From Himantopus leucocephalus (lineage: Eukaryota > Chordata > Aves > Charadriiformes > Recurvirostridae): a stretch of DNA of 64,000 bases. Below the pieces are notes generated by a model. It did no database searches, was not told where the DNA came from, and saw nothing but the letters and a program-made list of their open reading frames with translations. The DNA lies in contig RSEF01000020.1 in the NCBI GenBank assembly GCA_003993805.1, positions 9,922,439 to 9,986,438 of the forward strand. Direction: 5' to 3'. This document shows positions 11,961-24,611 of this stretch, piece after piece. Both the position numbers and the translations under genes were made by a program. How positions within the stretch are numbered: the stretch's first letter is position 1; every line of letters begins with the position of its first letter.

Positions 11961-14900
11961 GGCACGGGGTGGGTGGCCGGTGGGACCGGTGGCTGGCGGG
12001 ATGGGTGGCCAGCAGGCCGGCGTGCCCGGTTGCCTGCGCCAGGGCTCGCAGCGGTGCTGTGCCACAGGCCCCAAGGCCACGTGCGGGCAGGGGGGAGCGT
12101 GGCTGGGTTCACCTCCCCGCATGGCTTCGTGCGCCGTTAATTGGTCTTATAGAACAATTAGTATTGGTGTGAAGGTCTGGGACAGCCTCTTGCTTTCCTA
12201 CCCAAAACTCATCAGTGGAACCCCCAAATTCGAGCTGCAGTAGATGTATATATGTGTCTGTGTGTTTGTGCCAATAAATGTGTACTCTTCATTCTAAGAT
12301 CTCCATGCTAGAGGTATTTAGCTACATGTTTAATTTCATGCACTTGATCACTTCCATGGAAAGTAAACTCTGTCATTGCTGGTACATGTGGAGACTAAAC
12401 TACAGGCAAAAAGGGAGAGAGCTGTGGGTACCCTCCGTGTGCGGAGGTTTAAATTTCACCTGCCATGTGGAGATCTGGCTGACAGCTGAGTAGCGTAAGT
12501 TGTTTTCTGTACAAAAACCTCAAATAAAATGTTTAAAAAACAGTTTATAGGGTGAACGGTTTTTTTTTTCCCTCTGAAAATGCCACTTAGGACCAGAAAC
12601 TCGGGTGTGATTTTCCCCCTCTGGCTGCTGCTCCCAGCACTGGCACAGGCACAGGGTGGCGGGTGGCCCGGGGCCGAGCAGCTCGTCACATCCCCGTGGC
12701 TGCGCTCCTTGGGATGGATGGGTGATGGATGGTAAGGAAGAGGCAGCTCCCGGCTGAGGCAGCCCATGGGCAGAAAGAGTCTAGATGTCAAGATTTTAAC
12801 CTATTCTCACCATAAGCCGTAAACAGGAGGTCTCCTTGGTTCAGAGACCTGTAGGAAGGCAGGTGAGTTGTAACATCGCCTTCTCACCCTCTGTTACACG
12901 GTCTCCTTTCTGTTTGTGCTTGGGAGGAAGGCCTTGACCCAGAAAATACTAAAATTGGATGTATTCCCGCGGAAGACAATGGAGCTGATCCCATGCTTGA
13001 AGACTCCCTTGCCTTAAGCTGCGATTTCACAGCTTTCCAAGAGCAGGAAGATAAGCTCTCCAGCGGTTATTTCACTATCAGTGTGAATGTGTCTGATCCG
13101 TTTTATCTGGGAAGGTGTTCACCGGCAGACGGACAGTGTATAAAAGCCTTTGTGGAAGGTAAAACTATGGCAGCCCACAAAGCTTCTGTTTTATTACTGA
13201 CACTTTTAATTGCAAATGAGAGCATAGGAAATTTTACAGTGCCTTTCATTGTGAAGATATCCCAGCTGGGAGATTTTCTATTTCACACACACGGGGTGGA
13301 ACTGTGTACCTCGCTTTTAATAGGGTTGCTGAGGTGAAAAAAATTGCATGTGGGGGTGCTTGCAGGGTTTGACCCTAAATATTTAGGGCACCTCAAAACA
13401 ACGTGCAGATTTTTCACGTTGGAACGATTTATCAGGTTCTGTGGTGAACTGGCCATATCAGCATGTTTAAAACCACAGGATATGCTTGTCTCTTAAAAAA
13501 TAGTTAATCTTAACTAAAACTCATTCAGGGCGATGTATGCACTGGGTAGCACAGGATGCCACTGTGTGTGAACACAGTACTCCTGGCCTTAAAATTTTGC
13601 ATACAGCCTTACATACATTTTCCTAAGTGCAAATTAATAATTGCAATTAATAATTGCACACTTTCATAACCACCAAAATTCATTCACCTGTACTGTGTGG
13701 CCAAAAAACCAGAAACAAGGAAAGAGGCAATTTTCTGTCTGGTTTGTGTGCCAGGATTAGCTGTGCAGGAGCAGCCTGCGACTGATCTTCACTTCCCTGT
13801 GTCTTTCTAGGGTGATGCTTTAGGAACTAATTAAGGATGGTCTCAGTGCACGCGTGTGTGCTTGTGTGAGCACGCAGGAGGGAGAAGCCAACGTGGTTAA
13901 ACAGTTTCCCAGGCACCAAACCAAATTCTTGGGGAAAGCTGAGTGACAGGATCCAAGAAGAAGAGTTTAAGTGGAGGTACGTGCTCGTAACATCCTGTCC
14001 AAACAATCACCAGGAAATTCGGCAGTTCCACCTCCTGGGATGCTGGTTTGGCTGCAATGTGGCATGCAAGTGCCACGATCCGTGGTATGGCACTGGCGCA
14101 GGGGGGCTTGGTTCTGCCAGCACTCATTTTTGAAAAGGATTTACTCAAATAAGAGAGACAGTCTCAGGGTGATGGTCTGGATTAGGTGCAGGGGCGCCAG
14201 GTGGAGGATGGTCCCCAGCGCCCCGGGCAGAGCCCCCAGGGCTGTCCCTGCCCCCGGGCAGGCAGCCTGTGTCCCCTGGCAGCCATCGGCCGATGGGTGC
14301 CTCTGCCAGGCCATTCTCATGCAGAACGTGTCGCTGATGGACTCATCAGAGCTGAGGACAAGCTGAGGACAGCAGTTTGGAGTTACAGATATGTGTGTTC
14401 ACCACAAATACTGGAGTGAAAGCAGCAGCAAAAGGCACTGGGGGACACACACCCTGCCTGCGCACAGGGAAACAGAGTATTAAAACCGGTGCACCCCAAA
14501 ATGAGCCAGACGATCGGTGTGCCCTACTTCAGATGCATTTTTCAGCTTCATTTCACCTGTCAAACTCCAAAAGCTTCCTCAGCACTTGGAGAGTGATACC
14601 TGGGGAAGGATCCTTATTATATATTCCCAAGAGATCAAATCTTGAGGTGTCACTGTCCTGTTCTCTGATGCCACTTTCTATCCAAAGCTCTCAAAGCCCT
14701 TTGCAGGCGCTCCGAGGTCAGCCTTGGAGCACCTTCCTGAAGTGGGAGAGCACTGCCTGCACTTGCTGGCCGGAGAAAGGCCTGGAAGAGGTAAGAGTGT
14801 GTGAATGAGCTGGAGGTAAATCCCAGACGCCTTTCACCCTGGCTGGTGCTGAGCCCACCCGCTCTCTGTGTGTTCTGCCCATCTGCAGTGTCTGCCTTGG

Positions 14901-17900
14901 GCTGTGTGGACTCGGGAGAACATCTCTCTACGTGGGCTGAGGGATGCTACAACTCCTCCTGGCTTACTGCTGTGATGGAGATTGCCCAGCTGAAACCTTG
15001 GAGGGGTTAGTTCTGTTCCCGGGGGAGGCTGACATAAATGAGGTCTCTGAGACCAGAATTTCGGTTTCTCCTGCAGTTTAACGCCCCTTCCTCTCCCCCA
15101 TCGCACTCTGCACCGTTTGCTCCCCAGGCAAACATTGCTACGGGAGTAAATTATTGCAAGCATTGCGTGTGAAGGTTGCGGCGGAACTGGAAGCACCACT
15201 GCTGGGCTCTGGTACGCTCCTGCCTTGTGACCGCGGGCAAAACCCTTCCTCTGCCGGCTCCCCTGCCCGGGAGCAGGGAGATCATCCCCTACCCGCCAGG
15301 GAAGGAGCAGCTCTGGACCTGGAGTGGAGGGGGGCTCCGCGGGCAGCTGCCCCCGGGGAGCAGTGCTTCTGCGATAAAAGTATACACGCTTAGGAGGGCG
15401 GTTTGGGGAGGCCTCGTCACTTCAGATTAGGCTGTAGCAGGCGTATCCTGTTTTCTAGGAAAAAGGGGATTTTGTGGCCAGCTTTGTTAGAGAGGCATTG
15501 AAGATTTTTCTTTGTGTGCCTTTGCGTTTGAAGTTTGCACGCTGGTAGCTGCAGACTTTCTAGATGTTCTGGTTACATGGATGACACTTATTTTTAACCT
15601 TATTTTTATTAGAGGTTTGTATCATGTGGTCCCGGCCAGCCCACAGGAAGGGCTAGAAACTTCATGTAGGAGGGATAACACTTCCTATCTCCGTGTAAAC
15701 AGCAATCCCCCCCAGATGGGAAAAGCAAGCCCGGCTGTAGGGGAGGCTGGAGGCTCTGTTCCCACATGTGGCAGCAGGATGGGGCTTTCCCACAGCGAGG
15801 ACAGACCTCGCTCTCAGTAGCCAGAGCCCTGCCACGGCACTGCTGGGTACCACAACTCGCTCCGGAGCTCAGGAGAGATGCTGGTGGCAGGAGAGCTTCT
15901 CCAGGGAGTGGTGGTGAGGAGCGGCCGGTCACTGAGAGCTGTGATGGAGCGGAGCTGGTGGAGCTGGTGGAGAGGTGGGCGGCCAGCACCGGGCTGGGGT
16001 GAGGGCTTGGGCCACAGAGCCGCTCATGGAGGAGGACACATCCCATGGGACATGCTCTGATGGGGTCTTGTGTACTCCAACACAGGAAACTCCGAAGCCT
16101 GAACTGAGCAGGAGCATCGCTGCCGGCTTCAGTGAAAGGAAAAGTTTCTCCTGCTCCCTGCCCAAGGGTCGCTGGAAAAGCTTGCAAACCTCCGAGGTGA
16201 TTTAATGGTGCTGGTGCTTCTCCCTGCCTGCTAGAAGACTAAACAAGCACTTAGCTATCACTGGGACCTGGGAATCTGGGACCCACCGATCCAGAGATGA
16301 CAAGGGTGCACTGCTGATGGCTGTAGGTAATGACACATTTGCTCAATTGCTTTATTTGTCTGGGATCTTCAGGCACGTCGCTTATGAAACACGGAGCAGG
16401 TCCTGACTCAAGCATTTGGGTGCAAAGCAAGAGACAGCAGGTGATCGGAGCCGGAGCAGAGCTCCGGTCGGAGAATAGTGTTGGTTTTCCTGAGCAGGGT
16501 GGTGAAGGAGAATTTTAGGAAGAGATGTGAAGTGAGAGAATAAGGTGGACAGAGAGGAGCTGGGCCTGGTGCCATAACCCGGGGACACTGCAGAGCAGCC
16601 TTTGGTGAGGAGGAGGATTCAGAATTGGGGGAGATGAGTTATGTGTGGAAGGGCTGACATGGTCACTGGGAAGCATTCAGAGCGGAAGATGAGGATGAGG
16701 AGTCGCTTCTGATGTGAATGGATGTTGCCAGTCCGAACTCTGTTGTGATGGTGACAGAGGGTGTCTCTTTCAGCTGGTGGGTCACCGGCTCCATGGATTT
16801 GACATGCTGGCCGAGGGAGACCAGTGAAAATGGCTCTTCTTGCTGGAATGATTTTTTGCAGAAGCGTTGGGTAGTCCAGCTGTGCTACCGATGGGAGTCA
16901 CTCTGTCACGGGGAGGGACATGTCTGTGGCACGGTGTGCAGAGGATGTGCAGCCTGCGTCCAGGGGTGGGGAGGGACCCCCCCACACCTCTCCCCAGCCC
17001 CTGCTCCCTGCTCCCTGCTCGTGTAAGCCCTGCCCACACTTCCCGGCTTCTTGCAGCCGCTCCAGTGGTGGAGCTGAGGAGCTTTGCCCCCAGGACCGTG
17101 TCCCACTGCATGTCCGTGCTGGAGAGCCTCAGGGCTGATGGGGAGCGGTGGTGGGGATGCTCTGGTACCTGCCTGGCAGAGGCTGCCAGCCGCCAGCCCT
17201 TGTTCAGCAGGGACGGCTGGGAGCCCGGTGCAGGGTACGAGAAACGTCTGGCAGGAGCCTAAACGTAAAATCCTCTTTAGAGGTATCTTTTTTCCCCATG
17301 AGATGACATACAAATTCTCTTTACTGTTAAGAAATAAACTCACAGCATCTATCCGCGGTTGTGTGTAGCAGAGACAGGGAAAAGGGTCAGGGTTTGGCTC
17401 ATAATCTGCCCAGAGCTGCTTTGTTTGGTACCAGGCCTTTTTCGCGAACAGTATGCACAGACGTGCTCTCCTGAATTAAATGATAACTGAGGGGAAGAGA
17501 GAGAAAGAGGGCGTTTCAGCCGGGCGGGAGATTGATGGCAGGTCAGCGAGGCCAACAGAGGCAGGAAGGTTTCCGTAGAAAGGGAGAGGAGCCCGTGGAT
17601 GCTTGAAGCAAGGGCTAATTCCACCCTAACAGTGCCCTAGAAACTCTCATGAGCACAACCCGCTAAAGCATTTTGCTTTCTCAAATTTGGAAAGCCAACC
17701 AGGAGTGAAATCTATTTTCTGGGTTTTAATCTACTCGACAGAGTTGCAAATTAGCTTTAGGTTTATGCAGTGTGTGTTTATTTGAACTGTAATCTCCAGT
17801 GTTCCCGAAGGCTTATCCAGACCAGATTTCGCGGCTCCTCTTGTTCACTTGCAGGGCTTTTTTTACATGTGCAGCCACATTTTTCATGCTTGTGTTTTGC

Positions 17901-18300
17901 AGGGATGGAGGGGTGGTCTGGGGGAACCTGCTGCACAGGCCTTGGGCTGGTCCAGGCACTTCCCACAGGGTTCGGATACTTTGGCTAACTCATTTTTAGC
18001 TCTTGGCCTTGAAAGCTTGTTTCTATCACACCAGGAATAATTGTATTCCTTCTTCTTACGTTATACAGTTTTCTGCTGGATCTAGAAGTAATAGCAAGTG
18101 AGCCGAGAAGATTATACCCCACGTGGACTCCGGATGCTTTGTCCTGGGCAGGAGAGGCGCAGACTGTTTTCCTCGTCCCCGGCACAGCCCTCGCAAGTGT
18201 TTCGCCTCTGTATGGCAACGGGAAAGAACAAACAAACAAAAAGTGACTGTAAAACTTGTGAGGCTGTGCCACGCTGCGAGGGGCACCGTGCTGATGGAAA
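11961..18300. other. Intergenic region between divergent COMMD7 and DNMT3B
   Basis: No exon chain or known protein segment is visible. The region is of ordinary composition, AT-richer at 12.2-13.9 kb and GC-richer from 14.2 to 17.1 kb. A 114-codon open frame at 12,993-13,337 (open without a start from 12,867) has no flanking splice signals in frame and no family resemblance that I recognise. Confidence 0.5.
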
Positions 18301-18762
18301 GCCGGCGGGCAGAGGGGTGGCTCGGCGGGGTGAGGGCTCTGCCCGGCATCATCGGGGTGCCCCTTCTCCCCCCGGGGAGGGGGGCTCCTCTGCCGCGGGG
18401 GCTGAGCTACAGGGGGGCTCCGAGGGCCGAGCCCCGGAGGGATGCTGAGTCCTGGGGTGATACCGGACTCTCGGGGCGACAGCGGGGTGCCGGCGGGTAC
18501 CAGGGGATGGGGAGCCATGGAATGGTGTGAGACATCAGGGGGGCTGTGGAGCCCCGGGAGAGGGATGCTGAGCCTCGGGGAGGGGGTGTGAGGCACCGGG
18601 GGGCCGGGAGGATGCGGGGCCCTGGGTGATGTGGAGTCCCGGGCGATGCTGAGTCCCGGGCGATGCAGAGCAGTGGGGGGCTACCGGGACGCCGGGCGTG
18701 CGGACCCGCGTTTGGAGGATGCGGAGGCCCGGGGGGGGGTGGTGGTGGTGGTGTTGCGTGCC

Positions 18763-18862
18763 NNNNNNNNNNNNNNNNNNNNNNNNNNNNNNNNNNNNNN
18801 NNNNNNNNNNNNNNNNNNNNNNNNNNNNNNNNNNNNNNNNNNNNNNNNNNNNNNNNNNNNNN
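18763..18862. other. Assembly gap (100 N)
   Basis: Exactly 100 unknown bases, the conventional size for a gap of unknown length. It lies in the DNMT3B CpG island, next to a G9 run and a GGT tandem, sequence types that often defeat sequencing. Open frames drawn across it are meaningless. Confidence 0.98.
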
Positions 18863-19049
18863 GGGCGGGATGCGGAGCTCCGGGGGGTGCGAAGCCCCGG
18901 GGGAACGCGGGGCCCCGGGGGATGCGGGAGCGGGGGGCACGGGGGGGAGGGCGGGTGCGGGCCCCCCTGCTCCCCTCCCCTCCCCCTGCCGTGCGGCGCG
19001 GCGGGCGTGGGGCGGCGGCGGAGGAGGAGGGGCTGCCCAGCACGGGCAG

Positions 19050-19178
19050 GGTTAAAGCGCCATGTAACCGGAGCGCGGGGCTGTCGGGGGCCGGCCGGGG
19101 CGCGGGAGGCGGCGGCGGCGGCGGCGGCGGCGAGCGGCGGCGCGGCCCCGCTGGACGGCGCGTCCCGCCGCGGCGCAG
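19050..19178 (+). other. DNMT3B: DNMT3B non-coding exon 1 (5' end approximate)
   Basis: A canonical donor (CGGCGCAG followed by GTGAGCG) ends this GC-rich leader at 19,178. The leader carries a GGC run at 19,108-19,131. The start is a guess placed downstream of the gap; no initiator element decides it. Assignment as the first DNMT3B exon is an inference from the CpG island and position. Confidence 0.45.
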
Positions 19179-19991
19179 GTGAGCGCGGGAGCGGGGACAC
19201 ATCGGGGCCGCCGGGGCCGCCCGGGCCGGAGCCGCGGCGCATCCTCGTGGGCGGCTTTGTTGTGAGCGGAGGCGGCGGGGGGACAATGGGGCGGGCGGAG
19301 ACGCGGCACCGGGCGCACCGGAGGGTGTTGCGGGAGAGCCCCGGCCCCGGCCGATCGGGCGGCCCCGCTCCCGGTTCCCGGGGAGTCGCGGCGCTCCGCC
19401 CCGGGGGCTCCGGGCAGCGGGAAGAGGGGGCGGCGGGCCCCGCCGCCACTTGTTGCCGGTGCTCGGCCCCCGGGAGGGTTCGGGGCGGGGGGAGGGGGGG
19501 CTCGGTGTGCCCGCAGCCCCGGGCAGGGCTCCCGCCGGTCCCGCCCGCCCCTCCGGCTCCCGTCGCAACTTTCGGAGTTTCCCGCGGAGGCGCCTCGGCC
19601 GCGTATCCCGGGGGCGCGTCCCGGGGCTGTCACGGCGGGGTCGGACCGGGCGGCGGGGACCCCCGGAGATGCCGGGACGGGCAGGGGAAGCGGGGCAGGG
19701 GCAGAGCCCGGGGCCGCGGCGGGAACGCGGCAAAGCCTCGGGGTCCTCGGGTTGCCGTCGGTGAAACGGCAAAGTGATGGCTTCGGGGCGGGGAGGGTCC
19801 GGGGAGGGCTGGGGTTACCCTGCCCGTGGCTCGGCGGGCCCCGGGCAGCGCCGCCCCCAGGCAGGGGGGCACGGGGAGGGCTTCCGGCAGCCCGGGATGC
19901 GGCGGTAGCGCTGCCGGGGCTGAACACCTTTGTTTTCGGTTCTTGGGTCAGGGATGTGTCAGCGCATCTTGGTTTTTTTCTCTGTTCGCAG

Positions 19992-20108
19992 GAAAACAGC
20001 TCCCGGCCGGCGCCTCGGGCGTGAAGTTTCCCCGGGGCTGGGGACCGAGGGGAGGGGGCGGCCGGAGCCGGGGCACGCTCAGCTGCCAGGCACCGGCCCA
20101 GGCGGCAG
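19992..20108 (+). other. DNMT3B: DNMT3B candidate non-coding exon 2
   Basis: The segment is bounded by a pyrimidine-rich acceptor (TTTTTTCTCTGTTCGCAG) and a GGCAG/GTACCG donor, and it is GC-rich with no conserved protein segment. It fits an alternative or constitutive 5' UTR exon. Transcript data would be needed to know whether it is used. Confidence 0.4.
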
Positions 20109-20111
20109 GTA

Positions 20112-20250
20112 CCGACCCGGGGGGGTCCCGGGGGGGGCTCTGCCGGCATCCTCCTCCTCCCGAGCCGGGGGGGATCCCGGGGGAGCTCTGCCGGCATCCT
20201 CCTCCTCCCGAGCCGGGGGGGATCCCGGGGGAGCTCTGCCGGCATCCTTC
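20112..20250. repeat. 48-bp tandem repeat, about 2.5 copies
   Basis: The unit beginning CTCTGCCGGCATCC recurs at 20,138, 20,186 and 20,234 with CCTCCTCCTCCCGAGCCGGG between copies. It starts immediately after the donor of the candidate second DNMT3B leader exon. It keeps one frame open because 48 is divisible by three, so local open frames are artefacts. Confidence 0.85.
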
Positions 20251-20687
20251 TCTAACGAGCCCGGGGAAAAGCTCTGGTGGAAGGAGAGGCAGGGGAGGGA
20301 GAGCATCGCAGAAAGAGAAGTAAACTTCGGGGTGGCCCCACCGTGGGGCACAAGTCCCAGGAGTCCGGGAGAGAGGAGCAGTGGGTGGACACCCGGGGTG
20401 AGCTCTGGTCCTGGGGCTCTCGCTGATGCTGCACCGACCTCCCTCGGAAAGGGGGCTGAAGAAGGAGCGAGGGGGCTGAAACATGCTGCCCCTTCAGCAG
20501 GACTTTCCTTTTCTCCGTCTGCCTCCAGTTTCCTAATTTTTAATGTTATGAGGGGGAATGAGCCAGGGTGTCCCAGCCCCCCGCTCTGGGGAGGGCTGGA
20601 GGCTTGAGCCCCCACTGTACAGGGCCAGGTGTGAGGAGATGGGGACAGTGAGGTGTCATTGTCATCGCTTTATGTCCTCTTTTGCAG

Positions 20688-20892
20688 GGGAAAAATGAAG
20701 CAGTAACTTCTCCGGACAGAGGACCTGCCACCGCTGAGCAAGACCCACCTGCGTGACGGCAGAGCCCCCGCAGCCCCCAGCCCTGCCCGCAGGCAGCACC
20801 AGCACGGGCGCCTGCTCCACGCCGTCCCTGGGCAGGGGGCTCGGGAGAGCCAGAGTGGCTCATCTCAGCGGGACATGACCGAGATGAGCATG
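20688..20892 (+). other. DNMT3B: DNMT3B leader exon 3 with a short upstream frame and a possible upstream start codon
   Basis: The exon is bounded by the acceptor CTTTTGCAG and a donor GCATG/GTAAAG. A four-codon upstream open frame (ATG to TAA) sits at 20,695-20,706. Near the 3' end, an ATG at 20,875 opens a frame reading MTEMSM up to the splice site. Joined to the next exon at 25,113, that frame continues through A-T into the MKKDK start, so this exon could add eight residues (MTEMSMAT) to DNMT3B. The -3 base of the upstream ATG is G, and that of the downstream ATG is A. Confidence 0.5.
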
Positions 20893-22411
20893 GTAAAGAG
20901 CCTAGAGCGGCTGGAGCAGCGGCTGGCTGTGATGGTGGCTGCCCAGGAGACTTCTCAGGCCTGGTCTTCACTGGGAGAGGAGGGGCCGGTTTGTTTTTTG
21001 TTTCATTTCTTTCAACCGAGCTTTGCTGAAAGGCAGCGGGCGACGTGCTGGAGCCTGGGGGTGGCCGCAAAGGGCTGCTGCGGTCCGGAGGGGGAGCCGA
21101 GCGGGGCAGGGGGGGCAGGAGAGGAAACAGGGGGAAAATGGAGGGAAGTGCCGGAGCGCGGGAGTGCGGCGAGAGCCGGAGAGGGGCCAGGCACAGGAAA
21201 CGGGCAGGGGAGGGGAGAGCCTGCCCTTCTTAATGAGCATATCTGCCAAAATGGGCTCCCTTTCTTACTAAACTGCCAACCCAGCAACTCTTTTCTTCCC
21301 AGGATTAGAGGGAAATGTTCAGTTTGGGGAGAGTTAAAGGCCATTTGTGTGCGGGATAGCCCAGAGCCCTCGGCAGGAGCCAGCCTGGAGGGAGCGAGCC
21401 CCGGCCATTGGGGTCCTTTATTTCTTTTTGTTATTCAAACAGGGCTTGGGTGATGGCTGCCATCCCAGCCATCATGTAAAACGCTTCCCTCCAGCCTTTT
21501 GATATGCATGCCCCTGTCTGGAGGCAAAGTCCGGCTGTCTCCCCTGCAATCTCTCCACCTACTGGGGAAACGCACCTGATAAGGGCCAGCCTGTTTTCTC
21601 AAGAAGGAAAACTGAAACCAGCCCGAGCCAGGCTTGGGGGGAGCAGCCCTGGTCCCGGGGGCAGCGGGGTGCGGAGGTACGGCCCTGCCGGGATGCTTTG
21701 CAGGTGAGCGCAGCCGCTCTGCCTGCTCCGGGGCAGCCGGCGAGCTCGGCCGGGCAGGGCCGGGGAGTCTCTCTAAGCAGTTAATATTGTGGCATGGTCT
21801 TTAACCAGTTTGGCAAACCTTAAAGAAACTGGTATTGCAAAACTAGGGCGGGATCCGGAGTCAGCGGGTTCATTGTCTCGGTGGGGTATTGCTGCAGGGC
21901 ACGTCCTGGGCACCAGGCAGTGTCGGGGCTGCCGCTCGCGCCAGTCTCTTGGGGAGCTTTGAGCATCGGAGCCGGAATTCTGCATTATTTCATTCTTCAT
22001 GGGTTCTTGTACGAAGCGTATGGCTGTAGTGCATGCCTGTATGTTTGCAGTGCGCTAAGCAATGCAAACACTGCGGTGCTGTTTTTCTCCTTCTCCCGTG
22101 AGACCGAACATGCGAGGGGAGCGCTCTGTTTCGTATTATTTTTGTAATGCCCTGTGTGCACATGTTGGTGGGTGTTTCTGCAAGGGGAGGCGAGGACAAA
22201 GGGCTGAGCCTTCCTCCCGAGCAGGAGGTGGTGAGGCTTGCGAGGACGGTGGCTCCTGCGGGAGATCCTCGGTGGTCCGAGGGGCGACAGGCCCGACCAC
22301 CCTCTTCAGCAGGCAGGACGGACTCGAGCGTGTGGCTTCATTGCTTGGTGCGAAAGGCAGCAGCAGTAGGAGAAGGGATGGGAATTGCAGTCCTGCTGCC
22401 GAGGTGTAAGT

Positions 22412-22475
22412 TTTTGGGAGTATAACTAGCTTTGCCATTTAGTTTTGGGAGAGTATAACTAGCTTTGCCATTTGG
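22412..22475. repeat. 32-bp tandem duplication in DNMT3B intron
   Basis: TTTTGGGAG-TATAACTAGC-TTTGCCATTT occurs twice in a row with a period of about 32 and one GA insertion in the second copy. The copies are almost identical, so this is a recent local duplication in intron DNA. Confidence 0.85.
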
Positions 22476-24542
22476 GTCGTGGTGTGATGCTCCCTTTCCC
22501 GCTTGTGTATCAGAGGATGGTGATGGGACGTCCTCGAGTGATGATCTCAGGTGATGCAGCTGGAGAAGCGCACGGAGCCAGCACTGCGTGTGCTCCTGCG
22601 TATGCACTGCTTGCTCCTGCACGTACACCGCAGGCCCTGCCTGCACCCGGCGAGCTGAAACGCCTGTGCTTACGGCGGTGCTTGCGGGCAGGCCATGGAC
22701 AGGCAGAGCCCTGGTGTGGGGTCTCCAGCTCTGCCAGGGAGCAGTTCCTTCCAAAATGGTAACTCTTTTTTTTTCCCCCCCACTTTATATCTGGAACAAA
22801 GGCGACGTCAGAGCTCCCTGAGCACGCGGCAAAGCTGAGTGTGGCACATCGGGTGCTCAGTGGTGGCTATGTGTCTCGGGGAGACCTGGCTGCTGTGTCA
22901 CCCTCCCCTCCACCTCCCCAGCGCAGGGCTGGCAGGGACACGCTCACCCGATCGCCTGCCCTGTGCTGGTCGTGCCTTTTTGAGGTGCAAGTTTGAACCT
23001 CCCGGGCTCAGGCTCCCATCTGACGCTCCCAAACAGGCTCCTGACAAAGGCAAAGGTCCTCTGAAGGTCCCGGCGGGGTTCTGAGGGTGCAGATGTTTTG
23101 CAGGGCTGGGTGGTGGCCGTGTCTGCTCCTGTCCTCCCTGGATTTTAACAGCCTTACACTGCCCCATCTCCCTGTCCCCAGCCTCCTCTGGGTCACCCTC
23201 ATGCTAAGAGAGCAGCATATCCTCTCGCACCGCGCCGTATGGGTTCCTGCGTGAGACTCGCTATTTTTTGTGAGATTCGTTATTGTTTTGTGAAATTTGC
23301 TGGTTTTTGTGGCAGCATCGCTGCTGGCTATGATCGCTGCCATTCTGCTGGATCGCAGGCTGGGGAGGGGGAACAGACCCGGGAGGAGCTGACCTGGATG
23401 TACGGCACCGGGACGTGTTGCTGCATCCAAGAGCATCCGGGGCCGGCATGCACGGGGCCGGCATGTGGGACCGGCCGCCTGGGCCGGGGGCAGCCCAGCG
23501 AGTCTGGGCAGCTCCCAGGAATTGTTCGCCGGGTCTGGGAGCAGATGTGCTTGCAGCAGTGGGATTTCTGCACACAGCTGTAGGGGTTTACGCAGCTTTA
23601 GACTCCCTCTGGTGCCGTTGCTCTCCTCATCCTTTGTTGAGGAGACGTGTCTGTGGGGGGAGGCAGGGGGGCTCTGCCTGCGGAGGTGGGTTCTGGACAC
23701 CTGTTTTCCTTCGTGTTTGGATGTTACCAGGGTTTTAACGCTGCCCTCGGCATCCGAAATATCAAACCCCGACTGGTCTTTGTTTGTCAGAGGTGCTGAC
23801 AGATGATCTCAAAGCAGAAATCTCAATTGTTAGGGAAGCAGTTGGAGGCGATGCTGAGCAAGAACGACGGGGAGGGGGTGGTGGGGCTGGGGCCCGGGGT
23901 CTCTTTGGAGCTGGGAGGGGGGTTGCTTTTGCTTCCTAACATGGAAATGGTGGGTAAAGCCCCGCTTGCTCCTTAGCTCGTTGAGCTGAGTTACGTGCTC
24001 CTGAAATGACTGTGCTGGCGAAGGGGCAAGTTGCAGCACAGATCCATAGCCCAGCAGTGAGGCAGCTTCGTTAGCGGAGTCCTAGGTATCTCTGGGAGAG
24101 CCTGGGAGCTTCCGCCTCCGAAAACAGGATCCAGGGAGGGCACCCAAGGGAGGGCAGAGGCATCTGGGCGCAGGCGAGGTGTGCCCCACCTCTCCTGGGG
24201 GGATGCCTGGCTGGGCTTTAGCTGTGCAGCAGCAGCTCCCGGAGCAGGGGGACACTGGGTTGGGGGGACCCTGGGGCAGGGGGACGTCGACACTCTCTTC
24301 CCCCGGCCCCTGGGGCAGGGGGTGGTGGTGCATGAGTGCAGCTGGTGCAGACCCCTGCCCTGCCCCTTCCTCCTGGGGTGGGGGAGCCGAGGCTGGCGGG
24401 GGGTGGGGGGTGGGGTGGCGGGGAGGAGGATTTTTCTGCCTTTGGGAGAGTTTTGACTCACTGCAGGCGCCAGGACTTTGCCCCCCCTCCCCGTGGCGAG
24501 CTGTCTGCTGTGTCCCGCTGCTGCTGTAACAGCCCACCCACT

Positions 24543-24611
24543 GCTGGGCGTGCTGGGTGTGCTGGGCGTGCTGGGTGTGCTGGGCGTGCTGGGTTTCCTG
24601 GGTGTGCTGAG
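24543..24611. repeat. 9-bp tandem repeat, about 8 copies
   Basis: GCTGGGCGT and GCTGGGTGT alternate head to tail, giving an 18-bp higher-order unit, with decay at the 3' end. It lies inside the intron preceding the DNMT3B start-codon exon. Confidence 0.85.

Larger units (their letters stand above)
18300..20300 (+). promoter_or_regulatory. DNMT3B: DNMT3B CpG-island promoter
   Basis: A roughly 2-kb block of extreme GC and CpG content spans the first two non-coding exons. It contains recurring GATGCTGAG/TCCCGGG near-repeats at 18,430-18,670, a G9 run with a GGT tandem at 18,731-18,753 (potential quadruplex) beside the assembly gap, and an eight-copy GGC run at 19,108-19,131 in exon 1. No TATA box was found. 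Part of the promoter is hidden by the run of N. Confidence 0.65.

Noticed and set aside
10860..12122. Very long minus-strand open frame (over 400 codons) across the COMMD7 first exon
   Set aside because: It is kept open by GC-rich CpG-island and minisatellite sequence. Only the 28-codon stretch at 11,717-11,634 has coding similarity, and it ends at a proper splice donor.
12867..13337. Open frame of about 156 codons in the COMMD7-DNMT3B intergenic region
   Set aside because: No family resemblance, no in-frame start near the beginning, no splice or promoter context. Length is possible by chance in a 6-kb region. It would need conservation or transcripts to revive.
18407..20245. Several long GC-rich open frames on both strands around the DNMT3B promoter
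   Set aside because: They cross a run of N or a 48-bp repeat and overlap each other in opposite strands. They have proline/arginine/glycine-rich random content with no conserved segment.
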